DNA of 58,652 bases, taken from assembly GCA_019752635.1 (NCBI GenBank), contig JAIELX010000135.1, positions 1 through 58,652 on the forward strand, read 5' to 3'. The stretch is from Candidatus Obscuribacterales bacterium (GTDB lineage Bacteria; Cyanobacteriota; Vampirovibrionia; Obscuribacterales; Obscuribacteraceae). Under the pieces are notes generated by a model, which searched no databases, had not been told where the DNA came from, and worked only from the letters and a program-made list of their open reading frames with translations. The translations under genes were made by a program, and so were the position numbers. Positions 26,402 through 35,352 of the stretch are shown here, piece by piece (within the stretch, counting starts at the first letter, position 1; the number at the start of each line of letters is the position of its first letter).

Positions 26402-26715
26402 GATATTTCCTCGCGGTGGGTCGATGTAACTTCCTTCGACTCCTTAAATTTACCGCGTATGAAAGACCACGTGTATCCAGCATTCACGCCATATTTGCAT
26501 CGATGATTATCACACCTGTTGGTCCCTCATGTTGTATCCCTCGGATGAGGGATGATATTCACCGGTCCAGTCCCTACCCTGGTCTCCACGCGCAGCACCG
26601 TACCTCTTTCGAAGCTTCACACTCATGGATTTCATCCCATAAGTGGCGCAAGAGAAATACCTTATAGGTTCACGTTTGGACCGAAAATTGGTGAGGGCTT
26701 AGTGAATGTACAGAC
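26402..26715. other. intergenic region upstream of the sigma factor gene
   Basis: 314 bases without a supported gene. Two overlapping inverted repeats occur: TCCCTCAT (26523-26530) with ATGAGGGA (26545-26552), and ATCCCTC (26536-26542) with GAGGGAT (26547-26553). They can form alternative hairpins, or an operator, between the end of the repeat-protein gene and the sigma factor promoter. Confidence 0.4.
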
Positions 26716-28089
26716 CTACTTAGTTTGTTTCGCTGAGGACTCTTCGATTTTCTGTAGCTTGGCGATCTCGGTTTTTACTTTTTCTCGCTCGCTGCTGATC
26801 GAAAAGTAAGTCCTTTCGACTTTCTCGCGGAATTCTTCCAGCTTCGTTTCATCGGCCTCATGGTGAGCAAACTCCAGTTTCTCGCCCTTTCGTCCGAAGG
26901 CTCTCAGAACGAGTTCATCGACAAGTGTGCTTACTTCGTCTGCGCGATTATCGAGATGCTGATTCTGATAATAAAGCGCTAGCTTATGGTGCACGTTTGA
27001 GTCGGACTTTCTTGCTTCTGCCAGCAGGTTCGCCGCCATGATTGTGTCGAGTGCGATCAGTTTCTCTGCGGTGTTAGCGAGATCCATCACGTCCACAAAA
27101 TCTGCTTTCGATTTCAAACCCTGCCGCGGAGAAAGCGAGAGTTTCGCTTTCTTGAGGCTTTGCACTACTTCTTCGCGGGCAGTGCCGATCTGTTCATGCG
27201 TAGGATGAAACACCATGGCTTTCAAATGTTTCTGTTGCCGGGTTAGCGACTCGTCAACGGAATGGATCTGCTTCTTTCCGTTGGACAGGTGCTCCTGCCA
27301 CGTCAGTTTGGAAGGTGTTGGAATGTTCTCGGTGGATGTAGTCGTATCCTCCATGTCCTGCTTTTCTAACTTTGCGATTTCGAGTCTCAACTTCTTAACG
27401 GAGCCGTGCATTTGAGCTTTTGCCAATTTGAGCCCGTCGACCAGCGTCAGCAGTCTATCGTCCGGTGCCTCCTTTATCAGCTGAGAACTAAACTCGAGTT
27501 TCTGTCCCTTAGTTCCGTAAGCCTTTTCTACCAGGGCAACAGCCAAGTCGTCCAAATCATCGCAGCGTTTGCCGATACTCAAACCCTGGTGCATGATACT
27601 GAGTTTTTGGTGGATGTTTGTTCCGGTCTTCTGATAAGTGCTGAATAGATGCGCGATTGTGATTGCGTCCAAAGCCTGCAATTTTCCGATAGCAGTAATC
27701 AGCCACATAATATTGGCGAACGTCTGCTCCGACTTGAGACCTTCTAACGGTTCAATTGTTTCCAACGCCAATTTGAGCGCCTGGTTTGTTTCGTTTCTCG
27801 CCGCAGTGAGCTCATCGGAGGTAACGTACATGACGTAGTGGTTCGGGGTCTTCTCGCAAGCTTCCATGTCGGCATCGGTAAAATGCAACAGTACTCGAGC
27901 TTTTGCAGTGTGCTCTTGCCAGGTAAGTGGTTTTGGGGCGGAGGGTGAGGTTGTTGTGCCACCGCTGCCGGTGTGTGCTCCGGAGGTTTTGGCGGAGGAG
28001 GCCGCTTCGTTGGCGAAACAGACTAACTGAGCTGATACCATGAACGCGGAAATAGTAATAGCTGTTCCTCGTTTCGAAAGTAAGTTCAT
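26716..28089 (-). CDS. exported protein with two tandem copies of an unknown helical domain
   Basis: 457 residues from the ATG at 28089, which has GAGGAAAG directly upstream and a signal peptide ending V-C-F-A-N. After a Ser/Thr/Gly-rich linker come two homologous halves, each opening with L-T-W-Q-E-H and closing with E-I-A-K-L-[EQ]-K. Shared marks include E-x-x-x-A-x-N-E-T/E-V-x-x-[AS]-L-K, L-x-A-L-D-[AT]-I-x-[AI]-A-[HN]-L and [TR]-K-G-x-K-L-E-F. The halves have diverged widely, so the duplication is old. No known family. Probably periplasmic or surface-exposed; function unknown. Confidence 0.75.
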   Translation of the reverse strand: MNLLSKRGTAITISAFMVSAQLVCFANEAASSAKTSGAHTGSGGTTTSPSAPKPLTWQEHTAKARVLLHFTDADMEACEKTPNHYVMYVTSDELTAARNETNQALKLALETIEPLEGLKSEQTFANIMWLITAIGKLQALDAITIAHLFSTYQKTGTNIHQKLSIMHQGLSIGKRCDDLDDLAVALVEKAYGTKGQKLEFSSQLIKEAPDDRLLTLVDGLKLAKAQMHGSVKKLRLEIAKLEKQDMEDTTTSTENIPTPSKLTWQEHLSNGKKQIHSVDESLTRQQKHLKAMVFHPTHEQIGTAREEVVQSLKKAKLSLSPRQGLKSKADFVDVMDLANTAEKLIALDTIMAANLLAEARKSDSNVHHKLALYYQNQHLDNRADEVSTLVDELVLRAFGRKGEKLEFAHHEADETKLEEFREKVERTYFSISSEREKVKTEIAKLQKIEESSAKQTK

Positions 28090-28363
28090 CTTTCCTCGCT
28101 GCTGCAGTTTGGATTTGCTCAGGATTCTCGGCGGTTGCTTCAGCCGAATAACAAATTCAGCATACTTGGCAATCTGGGAGCGCTCCATACTGTACCAAAA
28201 AGTAGCGAAATTGACCCTATGCCTGCTTGTCATCTGCGCACTGGCAGTCGCGGGGACCTAACGAAAAATCGCTTGGGTAAATGAACCGAGTAGCGGTGGC
28301 CGTTCTAGCCTCTTGGAAGTGTCATACTACGTTCTGGAACAACATGTGGCATGAGGCGATTTT

Positions 28364-30268
28364 GTGATGTGGTTTGCAAATCAAACTTCGACATCCGTTC
28401 GACCAGACTCCTCCAGTCTTAAAGTCTATCTAGTTCTGTTGTTGTCGCTTTTGCTCCCTCCATGCTCGAATGCAAGTGAATCTCGACAGGAAAAGATAGA
28501 ACATTACGTTGCGCAGTCCAAAAAAATGCTGAATGCAAAAAAGTACTCTCAGGCTATAGAGCTGGTAGATAAAGCCATAGCACTAGACGGCAAGGACGGC
28601 GATATACAGTACCTGAAAGGAACCTGTCTCTTCCTAGCGGAGCGCAATCAAGAGGCCGTAGCCACTCTCGGCAAGGCGATCGCGCTTTCCAAGCCTGACG
28701 CCGACCTGTACCTCATGCGCGGGAGCGCGCAAAATAACCTTGGACACTACAACGAATCAATCAAAGATTTCAGCAAGGCCGAACAGCTGGGGCGAGGCTC
28801 GAGTTCAATCACCCTTTACGATAGCCGTGGTCTTGCGTATTGCAAAATCGCTCATCATGGATTTGCGATTGCAGATTACTCTAGAGCCTTGGAACTCTCA
28901 TCGCCTACGGGTGACAATGTGCATCTCTCTGACTTACACTGTGCAAGGGGACTGGAGTACTTCCGTGCCGGTAACTTGAAGCAGTCCATTAGCGATTTAG
29001 ATAAGTCCATCGAATTGAATAAATCTGAGGGAAGCCCCTGGTTATGGCGAAGCATTGTCAAATCCGCCAATGGCGATTTTAACGGGGCGTTGGCTGACGC
29101 TAAACAAGCCGAACGAATTCTAGGGCGGTGCTTTCCAACTTGCGCCACCTTCGCGTTGTTGCATGCGGCGAATGGCGACCGTATAGCAACGCGGTCGAAC
29201 GTAGAACGAGCGTTTCAAATCTGGGCTGATGCGCAGCCGGCGGATCGAGCGTCGTGGGGACCCTTCTATGCAAGTTGCGCTTTGGCACAGCTGCGTATCG
29301 GAGACTGTCAGCGAGCTCTAAACCTGACGCAAGTCTTCGAGACCACAAGAAATTTTGACTCATACGATAGGGCTGTGCTACTTGCGATCAAGTCTTCGGC
29401 GGAGAAGGAGCTTGGCAAAGGCGCTGAGGCCAGGACTGATGCCGCTGCGGCAAGCAAGGCCGCTCCGGAGAGTGCGCTGGTCAAGCAACTCACGACGGGG
29501 CAGATCAAGCCAATGTCACACTGGATGATAGACCCGTTGGGGGTGATCGCTTTTCTTCTTGCACTACTCCCAAGCACTTTGTGGCTGGCCCTGTTTGTCA
29601 GATTCGATAAGCAGCGAGAGCCGTTGACGATCCTTCCAAAGTGCTTCATATTCGGTGCCATATCTTTTGTGCCAGCGGTTGTGCTAAGCCTTTTGATCAA
29701 ATTTGCCGGTGGTTTCGGCCTGTCGTTTCTGAGCGTAGCAACGGCGGCGTTTGCAAATCTTTCTCTGCGCGAGTTTCCTCACTGGGAGGTGTTTACGACG
29801 GGACCGCTTGTCGAAGAATGCATGAAATTCGCCGCAGCCAGGCTGGCTGTCGCAAGGCACAAGGAACTGGACCAACCCATCGACATTATCGTTTATTCCT
29901 GTACTGTATCGCTCGGTTTGGCATTCGCCGAGAACATCAGTTATTTCTACAACGCTGACCCTATAACGATTGTTCTACGTTCTCTGGTTTCAACTCCTCA
30001 GCATGCACTGTTTGCAATTTGTTGGGCGTCGGCCTGGGCGAAGAGCCGATTTCAACCAGGAACTCATCGTTTTGTGATTCCGCTTGCGATTTTTCTAGCC
30101 TCGTTCTTGCATTGTCTGTCCAACTTTATTTTGTATCTGCAGAGTGTGTACGGAGTGACCCTGCCGCTGATAGCAGCCCGGGTCGGATTCTACATAGCCT
30201 TATGGGTGTTCGCGTTGTGGAACATCAGGCGCACGAATCAACTTGTCGTGCGCGGTCAGTCGGCGTAG
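28364..30268 (+). CDS. TPR domain fused to a PrsW-family intramembrane protease
   Basis: 634 residues; GTG at 28364 or ATG at 28367, with GAGG upstream. A signal or anchor segment (about 20-37) is followed by some five to six TPR units (about 45-360), for example S-Q-A-I-E-L-V-D-K-A-I-A-L-D. The C-terminal half holds seven or eight membrane helices with PrsW (M82) marks in order: V-E-E-C-M-K-F near residue 484 (the E-E-x-x-K motif), L-A-F-A-E-N-I-S-Y-F (E-x-x-x-Y/F), and Q-H-A-L-F-A-I near 545. PrsW enzymes cut membrane-anchored regulators such as anti-sigma factors. The TPR part may choose the substrate. The ECF sigma factor 2 kb away is a possible but unproven pathway partner. Confidence 0.8.
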   Translation: MMWFANQTSTSVRPDSSSLKVYLVLLLSLLLPPCSNASESRQEKIEHYVAQSKKMLNAKKYSQAIELVDKAIALDGKDGDIQYLKGTCLFLAERNQEAVATLGKAIALSKPDADLYLMRGSAQNNLGHYNESIKDFSKAEQLGRGSSSITLYDSRGLAYCKIAHHGFAIADYSRALELSSPTGDNVHLSDLHCARGLEYFRAGNLKQSISDLDKSIELNKSEGSPWLWRSIVKSANGDFNGALADAKQAERILGRCFPTCATFALLHAANGDRIATRSNVERAFQIWADAQPADRASWGPFYASCALAQLRIGDCQRALNLTQVFETTRNFDSYDRAVLLAIKSSAEKELGKGAEARTDAAAASKAAPESALVKQLTTGQIKPMSHWMIDPLGVIAFLLALLPSTLWLALFVRFDKQREPLTILPKCFIFGAISFVPAVVLSLLIKFAGGFGLSFLSVATAAFANLSLREFPHWEVFTTGPLVEECMKFAAARLAVARHKELDQPIDIIVYSCTVSLGLAFAENISYFYNADPITIVLRSLVSTPQHALFAICWASAWAKSRFQPGTHRFVIPLAIFLASFLHCLSNFILYLQSVYGVTLPLIAARVGFYIALWVFALWNIRRTNQLVVRGQSA

Positions 30269-30635
30269 GATTAACCGAATACCACCTCCCTCGTGGTTCC
30301 TGACGGCAGCTGAGCTGCAGCCTAGGGGAAGACTAAGGCAACTCTAAGGCAACTCGCCCCCAGGCCTGTCATGGAAAAGTGGAACAGGCTAAGTCCTAAG
30401 TCTACCGACCTGGAGCTTCGTCCGTATTTTGGCAAGATCGCGAGCTCAGTCTTCAGGTTCGCCCGGGGGATGGCTGTCACAATCAGAACCCATCGTAGAT
30501 GTCCGCCGGCGGAACGGAGAATTGATCAACTGCCGGAAAACCGATGGGCGCTTCATTGCGGGTGCTGCGGCTTACCAGGTGACATATAGCGGTCACGGAG
30601 GTAGGATAGATCCGTATGGTTTTCATTGGCACAAC
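30269..30635. other. intergenic region before the response regulator gene
   Basis: 367 bases without a supported gene. It holds a tandem 11-bp direct repeat (30333-30354) described separately. The regulator frame is open upstream to 30429, but that part reads as Arg-rich non-coding sequence. Confidence 0.4.
30333..30354. promoter_or_regulatory. tandem 11-bp direct repeat, candidate regulator binding site
   Basis: CTAAGGCAACT occurs twice head to tail (30333-30343 and 30344-30354) with no mismatch. An 11-bp period puts both copies on one face of the helix, which is how OmpR-type dimers bind. It lies about 280 bases upstream of an OmpR-family regulator gene, so autoregulation is plausible; this is inference. 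Confidence 0.4.
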
Positions 30636-31310
30636 ATGGCGAAAGTACTTTTAGTCGAAGATGACCCGGCCGTTGCCGACACCGTATGCGAATTCTTGAG
30701 GAATGAGCATCACCAGGTGGAAGTGGTGCACAACGGAGACGAGGGGTTTGACATGCTCAAGCATTACTCTTTCGACCTTGCGATTCTTGATTGGCAATTG
30801 CCGGGTCTTGCCGGCGTTGAGATCTGCCGCGGCTACCGCACTCGTGGTGGCAAGATTCCGATTCTCATGCTCACGGGGCAATCAACAATTGACCACAAGG
30901 AGCAAGGTCTGGATGCCGGTGCTGATGACTATCTGACGAAGCCGTTTAACATCAGAGAATTAGCGGCGCGGGTACGAGCACTTTTGAGGAGACCCTCGGA
31001 CGTGGTGCAACCGCTGGTTGCAGGCAGTGAAATTTCGCTTGACTATAGAAACTTTACGTTGGTTCGAAACGGTCAGAAAACGAAATTACTACCGAAAGAA
31101 TTTGCATTGATTGAGTTCTTGCTGCGTCATCCGGGACAGTTCTTTACCCCGGAAAAACTGCTGAATCATGTTTGGGAGTCGGATTCGGAAGCCACAGTCG
31201 GTGCTCTGCGAACTTGCGTTAAAAGGCTGCGCACCCGAATTGACACTAAGGGCGAGCCTTCATTGATTCAAAGTCATCGTGGTTATGGTTACAAGATCGA
31301 CATCGGTTAA
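30636..31310 (+). CDS. OmpR-family response regulator
   Basis: Two-domain transcription regulator of 224 residues, taking the ATG at 30636. The receiver domain has the acidic pair V-E-D-D, the phosphorylated Asp in L-A-I-L-D-W-Q-L-P-G, the Thr in M-L-T-G-Q and the Lys in L-T-K-P-F-N. The winged-helix DNA-binding domain runs from about 125 to the end, with L-L-P-K-E-F-A-L-I-E-F-L-L-R-H-P-G and R-G-Y-G-Y-K-I. The likely partner kinase is at 32677, same strand, but the two are parted by an opposing TPR gene. The relic at 9661 is a decayed homologue of its output domain. Confidence 0.9.
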   Translation: MAKVLLVEDDPAVADTVCEFLRNEHHQVEVVHNGDEGFDMLKHYSFDLAILDWQLPGLAGVEICRGYRTRGGKIPILMLTGQSTIDHKEQGLDAGADDYLTKPFNIRELAARVRALLRRPSDVVQPLVAGSEISLDYRNFTLVRNGQKTKLLPKEFALIEFLLRHPGQFFTPEKLLNHVWESDSEATVGALRTCVKRLRTRIDTKGEPSLIQSHRGYGYKIDIG

Positions 31311-31331
31311 TCTGTCCCGCCAAGGGACTAC

Positions 31332-32663
31332 TTACTTGCCCGCTTGACTTTGCGATGCCTGCGCGTTTTGTCTTCGCACTAAATCGGCGCGAATGTTTTG
31401 CCATTTCAAGATGGGGTCCGTCTTTCCCCAATCCAGCGGATTACGTTTGTAAGCATCCAGCAGTATGTCAACTTGTTTGATTGCCGATTTGTAGTCGCCC
31501 CGATTCTTGAATTCATTTGCCAGTGTTGAGTACGTGAAATCGACGACGAGAAAATCCCAGCCACTACTGAAAATTTTCGACGGCAATGGCTGCGAAGAAA
31601 TCTTGATGGCTTCAGCGAGATTGCCTCGCTTGCACAAAATCTCCACGGCATACCACACGGCTTGAGATCTGCATAAGTAATACTGGTAGGGAGACAGTTT
31701 AGAGCGAGACTTTTCTGTCAGCCGAAGTGCCTTGCGTGCAAGCACTTCAGTCTCTTCAGAAAAAACTTCAGCATAGTGATATCCGTTCAGCATTTGCCCT
31801 AGCGTCTGAATCTGCGCATACAACAGTTTTGCGTCATCCGTCGAGACCTCGCATAGTTCAAACACGTGCTTCCGCCACTTGTCCTGACCGACTCGGTCCC
31901 CCTTAATAAGCGCACAACGGAAGAACAGCGCAGAACACTCGAGTTCCGCCGCCACGGATTTGGATTCCACTGCATTGGCGAACGACTCTGTAAGCAGAGA
32001 TTGAGCTTGATCGATCAACTTTGCGTCAATCAACCTGAGGGCGAGCCAGATATTCTTCTCCATCATTTGCTGGCCTTTTGGGTTTGTGCCCTGCGCTATC
32101 AGCGCCTTATGCATTCGACGGCGCGTTTCGACTTCGCCCTTCTGATTGCCGGATGAAAATTGATAGAGGCAAAGTTTCTCCATTTCCTCAATTGCGTACT
32201 TACTGTTCGCTCCAAAATAGGACGAAGCTTTGTTTAGCAACTTAGTCTGTGTTTTCTCGGCTTCGGACCAGCTTTCACGAGCTGCTTCCAGTTCGGACTT
32301 TCGCCGAAGAACTCGCAGTTGTATCCCCTCTTCGCCGTGAGTAAGTCCAGGGAGCAGTGCCACCGCTTTGCCCAGCGAGTTCTCCGCTTCGTCAAAGTTC
32401 TTGGATTTCGTCTGGCAAGCGCACAGGTTCAAGAACAAGTCCGCAATCACATCCGGTGCACTATGCTCCAATTTTGCAGCTTGAATTGCTTCCGTGTACG
32501 CTTTAGTTGCGGAATGCAGGTCTAAGTGCTTAAAATCGCGAGATCCTCTTTCAGCATGTTCCACCCATGTGGATGCAGCAAATGCACCGGACAGTGGCAG
32601 CAACCATACCGCCAGTTGCAGCATGCCGATCAAATGCTTGTTGTGACGACGATTGCAGGACAT
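31332..32663 (-). CDS. exported TPR-like repeat protein
   Basis: 443 residues, with a signal peptide (hydrophobic core about 12-28, ending A-F-A-A). An ATG at 32624 would shorten the n-region. The rest is helical-repeat sequence with TPR features, such as A-T-K-A-Y-T-E-A-I-Q-A-A, L-F-L-N-L-C-A-C-Q and F-D-E-A-E-N-S-L-G-K-A. It is placed between a response regulator (convergent, 21 bases away) and a histidine kinase (divergent, start codons 13 bases apart). A shared control region with the kinase follows from that spacing. A role in sensing by the kinase is possible but unproven. Confidence 0.75.
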   Translation of the reverse strand: MSCNRRHNKHLIGMLQLAVWLLPLSGAFAASTWVEHAERGSRDFKHLDLHSATKAYTEAIQAAKLEHSAPDVIADLFLNLCACQTKSKNFDEAENSLGKAVALLPGLTHGEEGIQLRVLRRKSELEAARESWSEAEKTQTKLLNKASSYFGANSKYAIEEMEKLCLYQFSSGNQKGEVETRRRMHKALIAQGTNPKGQQMMEKNIWLALRLIDAKLIDQAQSLLTESFANAVESKSVAAELECSALFFRCALIKGDRVGQDKWRKHVFELCEVSTDDAKLLYAQIQTLGQMLNGYHYAEVFSEETEVLARKALRLTEKSRSKLSPYQYYLCRSQAVWYAVEILCKRGNLAEAIKISSQPLPSKIFSSGWDFLVVDFTYSTLANEFKNRGDYKSAIKQVDILLDAYKRNPLDWGKTDPILKWQNIRADLVRRQNAQASQSQAGK

Positions 32664-32676
32664 GATTTAATTGTAC

Positions 32677-34161
32677 ATGAAACTCTTCGGGCGAGACTCG
32701 TTCATGAAATTGCGGCATCAAGGACTCTTGCTTATCGGCGTGCCACTAGCATGTCAGTTTCTGTTTGTTGGCACGCTAATTGTCGCTCTTCTCAATCTAG
32801 AAAAGGCGGCAGCAAAAGAGGCATATGCCAAGCAGCTCTTGTCCAAAGCCGATGACCTGCGAAATAGTCTCGGATTGTCATACCTCGCTCTTTCCACCAT
32901 GAAAATTTCCGGTTCGCCGGAGTATCTCAGTACGTTTCAAAACGCCAGGCTTGAACTCAATCGGAAATTGGACGGGCTTCGCACGCTTAGTAAGAAAGAT
33001 AGCCGTGCAGCGGAAATCTTTGCCGACCACATTAACACCATGACGCACCTGGTGGAGCTATTGGACCAGGGTATTCAGGATAAACAAGATCCCAAATACA
33101 TACACCTTTCTTTTGCTCGGTTTTTGAACGAGCATGAACTTATGGAAGAACTCACCCTTAATCTGCACAAACTTGCGGCAGGTTCTATGGAAATTCACAA
33201 ACGCTATGCTCCGCTGGTTAATGAGTTCAGTCCGCAAGCCGCTTCACAGCGAGCACATTTGCGAACTGTGATTGTCGCGGGACTTGTTTTAAATGCCGCT
33301 TTAGCATTGTTTCTGGTCATTACTTTTTCGCGTACTACAACGAAGCGGCTAGACCAACTCAACAGCAACATGGACAAATTTGCGGCCGGTCAAGTTGAGC
33401 TGAGTCCAGTTGACGGCGACGACGAGATCGCAGTAATTGATCAAAAATTTCGTGTGGTAGCAACTGCCCGGCAGGAATCGGACGAAATGCGTCGGTCCAT
33501 TCTCAACATGGTGAGCCACGACATGCGTTCGCCGTTAACTTCATTGCACGGAACGCTCGAAATGACATTGCAGAATGCATACGGAGAGCTTGAGCCGAAA
33601 TTGATCAAGACGCTCACTAAATGTGATTCTGAAATCATGCGCTTGATTCGTCTTGCTAACGATCTGCTCGATGCCGAGCTAATTCACGAAGGCAAGTTTG
33701 AAATTCAGATTGAAGACAACTTCATCGACAATATTGTTCTTCAGTCGATAAATGCCGTCAAGGGCATGGCCGATCAACGCGGAATCACCATTAAACAGGA
33801 CTTTGAAGAAGGGCTAGAGGTAAGGTGCGACGCAGACCGAATTGTACAAGTGCTGGTCAACTTGTTATCTAACGCTTTGAAGTACGCGCCGAAAGAATCT
33901 ACCGTGATAGTCAGAGCCTCCGAGCAAAACGCCGTTGTGAAAGTCGAAGTCGTGGACCAGGGCGCTGGCATTTCTGAGGTCGACAAAGCGCGCGTGTTTG
34001 AAAAGTTCGAACAACTTGATCAAAGTCACGACACGCGAAAGCAGGGGAAGGGGCTTGGGCTATCCATATGCAAAACCCTTGTAGAAAAACACGGTGGAAC
34101 CATCGGCGTTGAGTCGGCGCCGGGCAAGGGCGCGACTTTCTGGTTTACGCTTTTGCGCTAG
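32677..34161 (+). CDS. membrane histidine kinase with CHASE3-like sensor and HAMP domain
   Basis: 494 residues from the ATG at 32677; the ATG at 32704 is also possible and no strong ribosome site decides. Two membrane segments (about 16-37 and 203-221) bracket a helical extracytoplasmic sensor of CHASE3 type. A HAMP domain follows (T-T-T-K-R-L-D-Q-L), then the HisKA helix with the phosphorylated His in M-V-S-H-D-M-R-S-P-L, and the ATPase domain: N-L-L-S-N-A-L-K-Y-A (N), V-D-Q-G-A-G-I (G1), V-F-E-K-F-E-Q (F) and K-G-L-G-L-S-I (G2). All catalytic boxes are intact. The probable partner is the regulator at 30636. The relic at 9946 resembles its last domain. Confidence 0.9.
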   Translation: MKLFGRDSFMKLRHQGLLLIGVPLACQFLFVGTLIVALLNLEKAAAKEAYAKQLLSKADDLRNSLGLSYLALSTMKISGSPEYLSTFQNARLELNRKLDGLRTLSKKDSRAAEIFADHINTMTHLVELLDQGIQDKQDPKYIHLSFARFLNEHELMEELTLNLHKLAAGSMEIHKRYAPLVNEFSPQAASQRAHLRTVIVAGLVLNAALALFLVITFSRTTTKRLDQLNSNMDKFAAGQVELSPVDGDDEIAVIDQKFRVVATARQESDEMRRSILNMVSHDMRSPLTSLHGTLEMTLQNAYGELEPKLIKTLTKCDSEIMRLIRLANDLLDAELIHEGKFEIQIEDNFIDNIVLQSINAVKGMADQRGITIKQDFEEGLEVRCDADRIVQVLVNLLSNALKYAPKESTVIVRASEQNAVVKVEVVDQGAGISEVDKARVFEKFEQLDQSHDTRKQGKGLGLSICKTLVEKHGGTIGVESAPGKGATFWFTLLR

Positions 34162-34287
34162 TACTTCGTATTCGGAACTCAATCCCCGGCTTCGCAAATT
34201 GCAAGTGTGAAAACAGCTCCGGAGAGTCCAGAGCTATTTCTCGTGAGATTTGTTTGTGGTGGGGCCGATTTGATTCGACTGCTGAGA

Positions 34288-35145
34288 TTACCTTCCTTGC
34301 TTCTTCAAAAGATCGTTGACGCGGTTGTAAATCTCTGCCGGGATGGGGAACTTTCCAACCCATGTCTTTGCGGAGCCATCGGGAGCTAATGTTGTGTCGG
34401 GGACTGTGATATTGCGAAAGAATCGGCTGTGATCCAGCTTTATTCCCTCAACGTTCTTTATCTCTATTGCGTCTCCCTGTCGCTGAACTTCGAATTTTAC
34501 ATCTCGTTCAACAATTACCGATTTCAGGCCGTTTTGATTAATCGGAAAGGTTAGTTCGCTGTTGAACTTCATTGCTATAGTGTTTCCATTGATCTCGATT
34601 TTCCTGCAGCCCATCTTCATCAGCTGGTCTGCTACCTCGTCGCCGAATCTGTTGGCGAAGTCTTGTCGCCGTTCATTGTCTTCAGCCACGAGCCCCTCAA
34701 CATAATGCTTGAGCCCTTCGCCAATGATGTCGGCAAGGGGATCCGGCAAGACACGACGAAGAATATTTTTGAACGGATTTTCCTCTTTCATGGCAACACT
34801 GTGTGCGTCCATCGCTTCTCTGCGCTCGCGATGCGTCTGACGTTCCGTCGGGGAAGGCTCATTGGGCAAGATGACAGATTCCGGAGCGTTCTGAGACTCT
34901 TGTGACGGAGAGGGCCGTTTGCCAGGTACACTATTGTCGCTTGGATTATTCCGTCCAATTCCGTTTGCAATCAGCTTGAATGGATCGCTAAGATTAAAGT
35001 CGAGAATTCCGTCATCAAAGTCTTCTGTTGTGACAATCCGGTTCAAGCTTTGAATTTCAAGCAAGAGGCTTGCCGATTCAATCGCGCAGCTTTCGCCAGG
35101 TAGAACAGTGTCGTTGGTTGCTACGCTTTGCTTTTCCATTCTCAT
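34288..35145 (-). CDS. soluble protein of unknown function
   Basis: 285 residues from the ATG at 35145, preceded by GAGGAGC at a good spacing; ATGs at 35160 and 35139 flank it. The N-terminal half is acidic and Pro/Ser/Asn-rich without fold marks. The C-terminal part (about 160-285) looks like a compact alpha/beta domain, with a strand-turn pattern R-K-I-E-I-N-G-N-T-I-A-M-K-F. There is no signal peptide. It reads like the unknown proteins at 40428 and 49741 (acidic start, long disordered part, small C-terminal domain), but I cannot claim homology. Divergent from the gene at 35353. Confidence 0.6.
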   Translation of the reverse strand: MRMEKQSVATNDTVLPGESCAIESASLLLEIQSLNRIVTTEDFDDGILDFNLSDPFKLIANGIGRNNPSDNSVPGKRPSPSQESQNAPESVILPNEPSPTERQTHRERREAMDAHSVAMKEENPFKNILRRVLPDPLADIIGEGLKHYVEGLVAEDNERRQDFANRFGDEVADQLMKMGCRKIEINGNTIAMKFNSELTFPINQNGLKSVIVERDVKFEVQRQGDAIEIKNVEGIKLDHSRFFRNITVPDTTLAPDGSAKTWVGKFPIPAEIYNRVNDLLKKQGR

Positions 35146-35352
35146 TGAGCGCTCCTCCATGTCCGAGCAATATCGGTTCCCTTTCCTTGATTAGAAAGTA
35201 CCTCGGCTAAGTGGCTCGAAGATGACATCGCAAAGATGCACTTTCGAGTCGATGTTTCTCTCGTCTATAAAAGTGAACTCAGAATTTGTGCTCACTATGT
35301 GTCACTTTCAGAATTTAGAGTTTTTTGTATGGACCTGTTGGGAGACGAAGGA

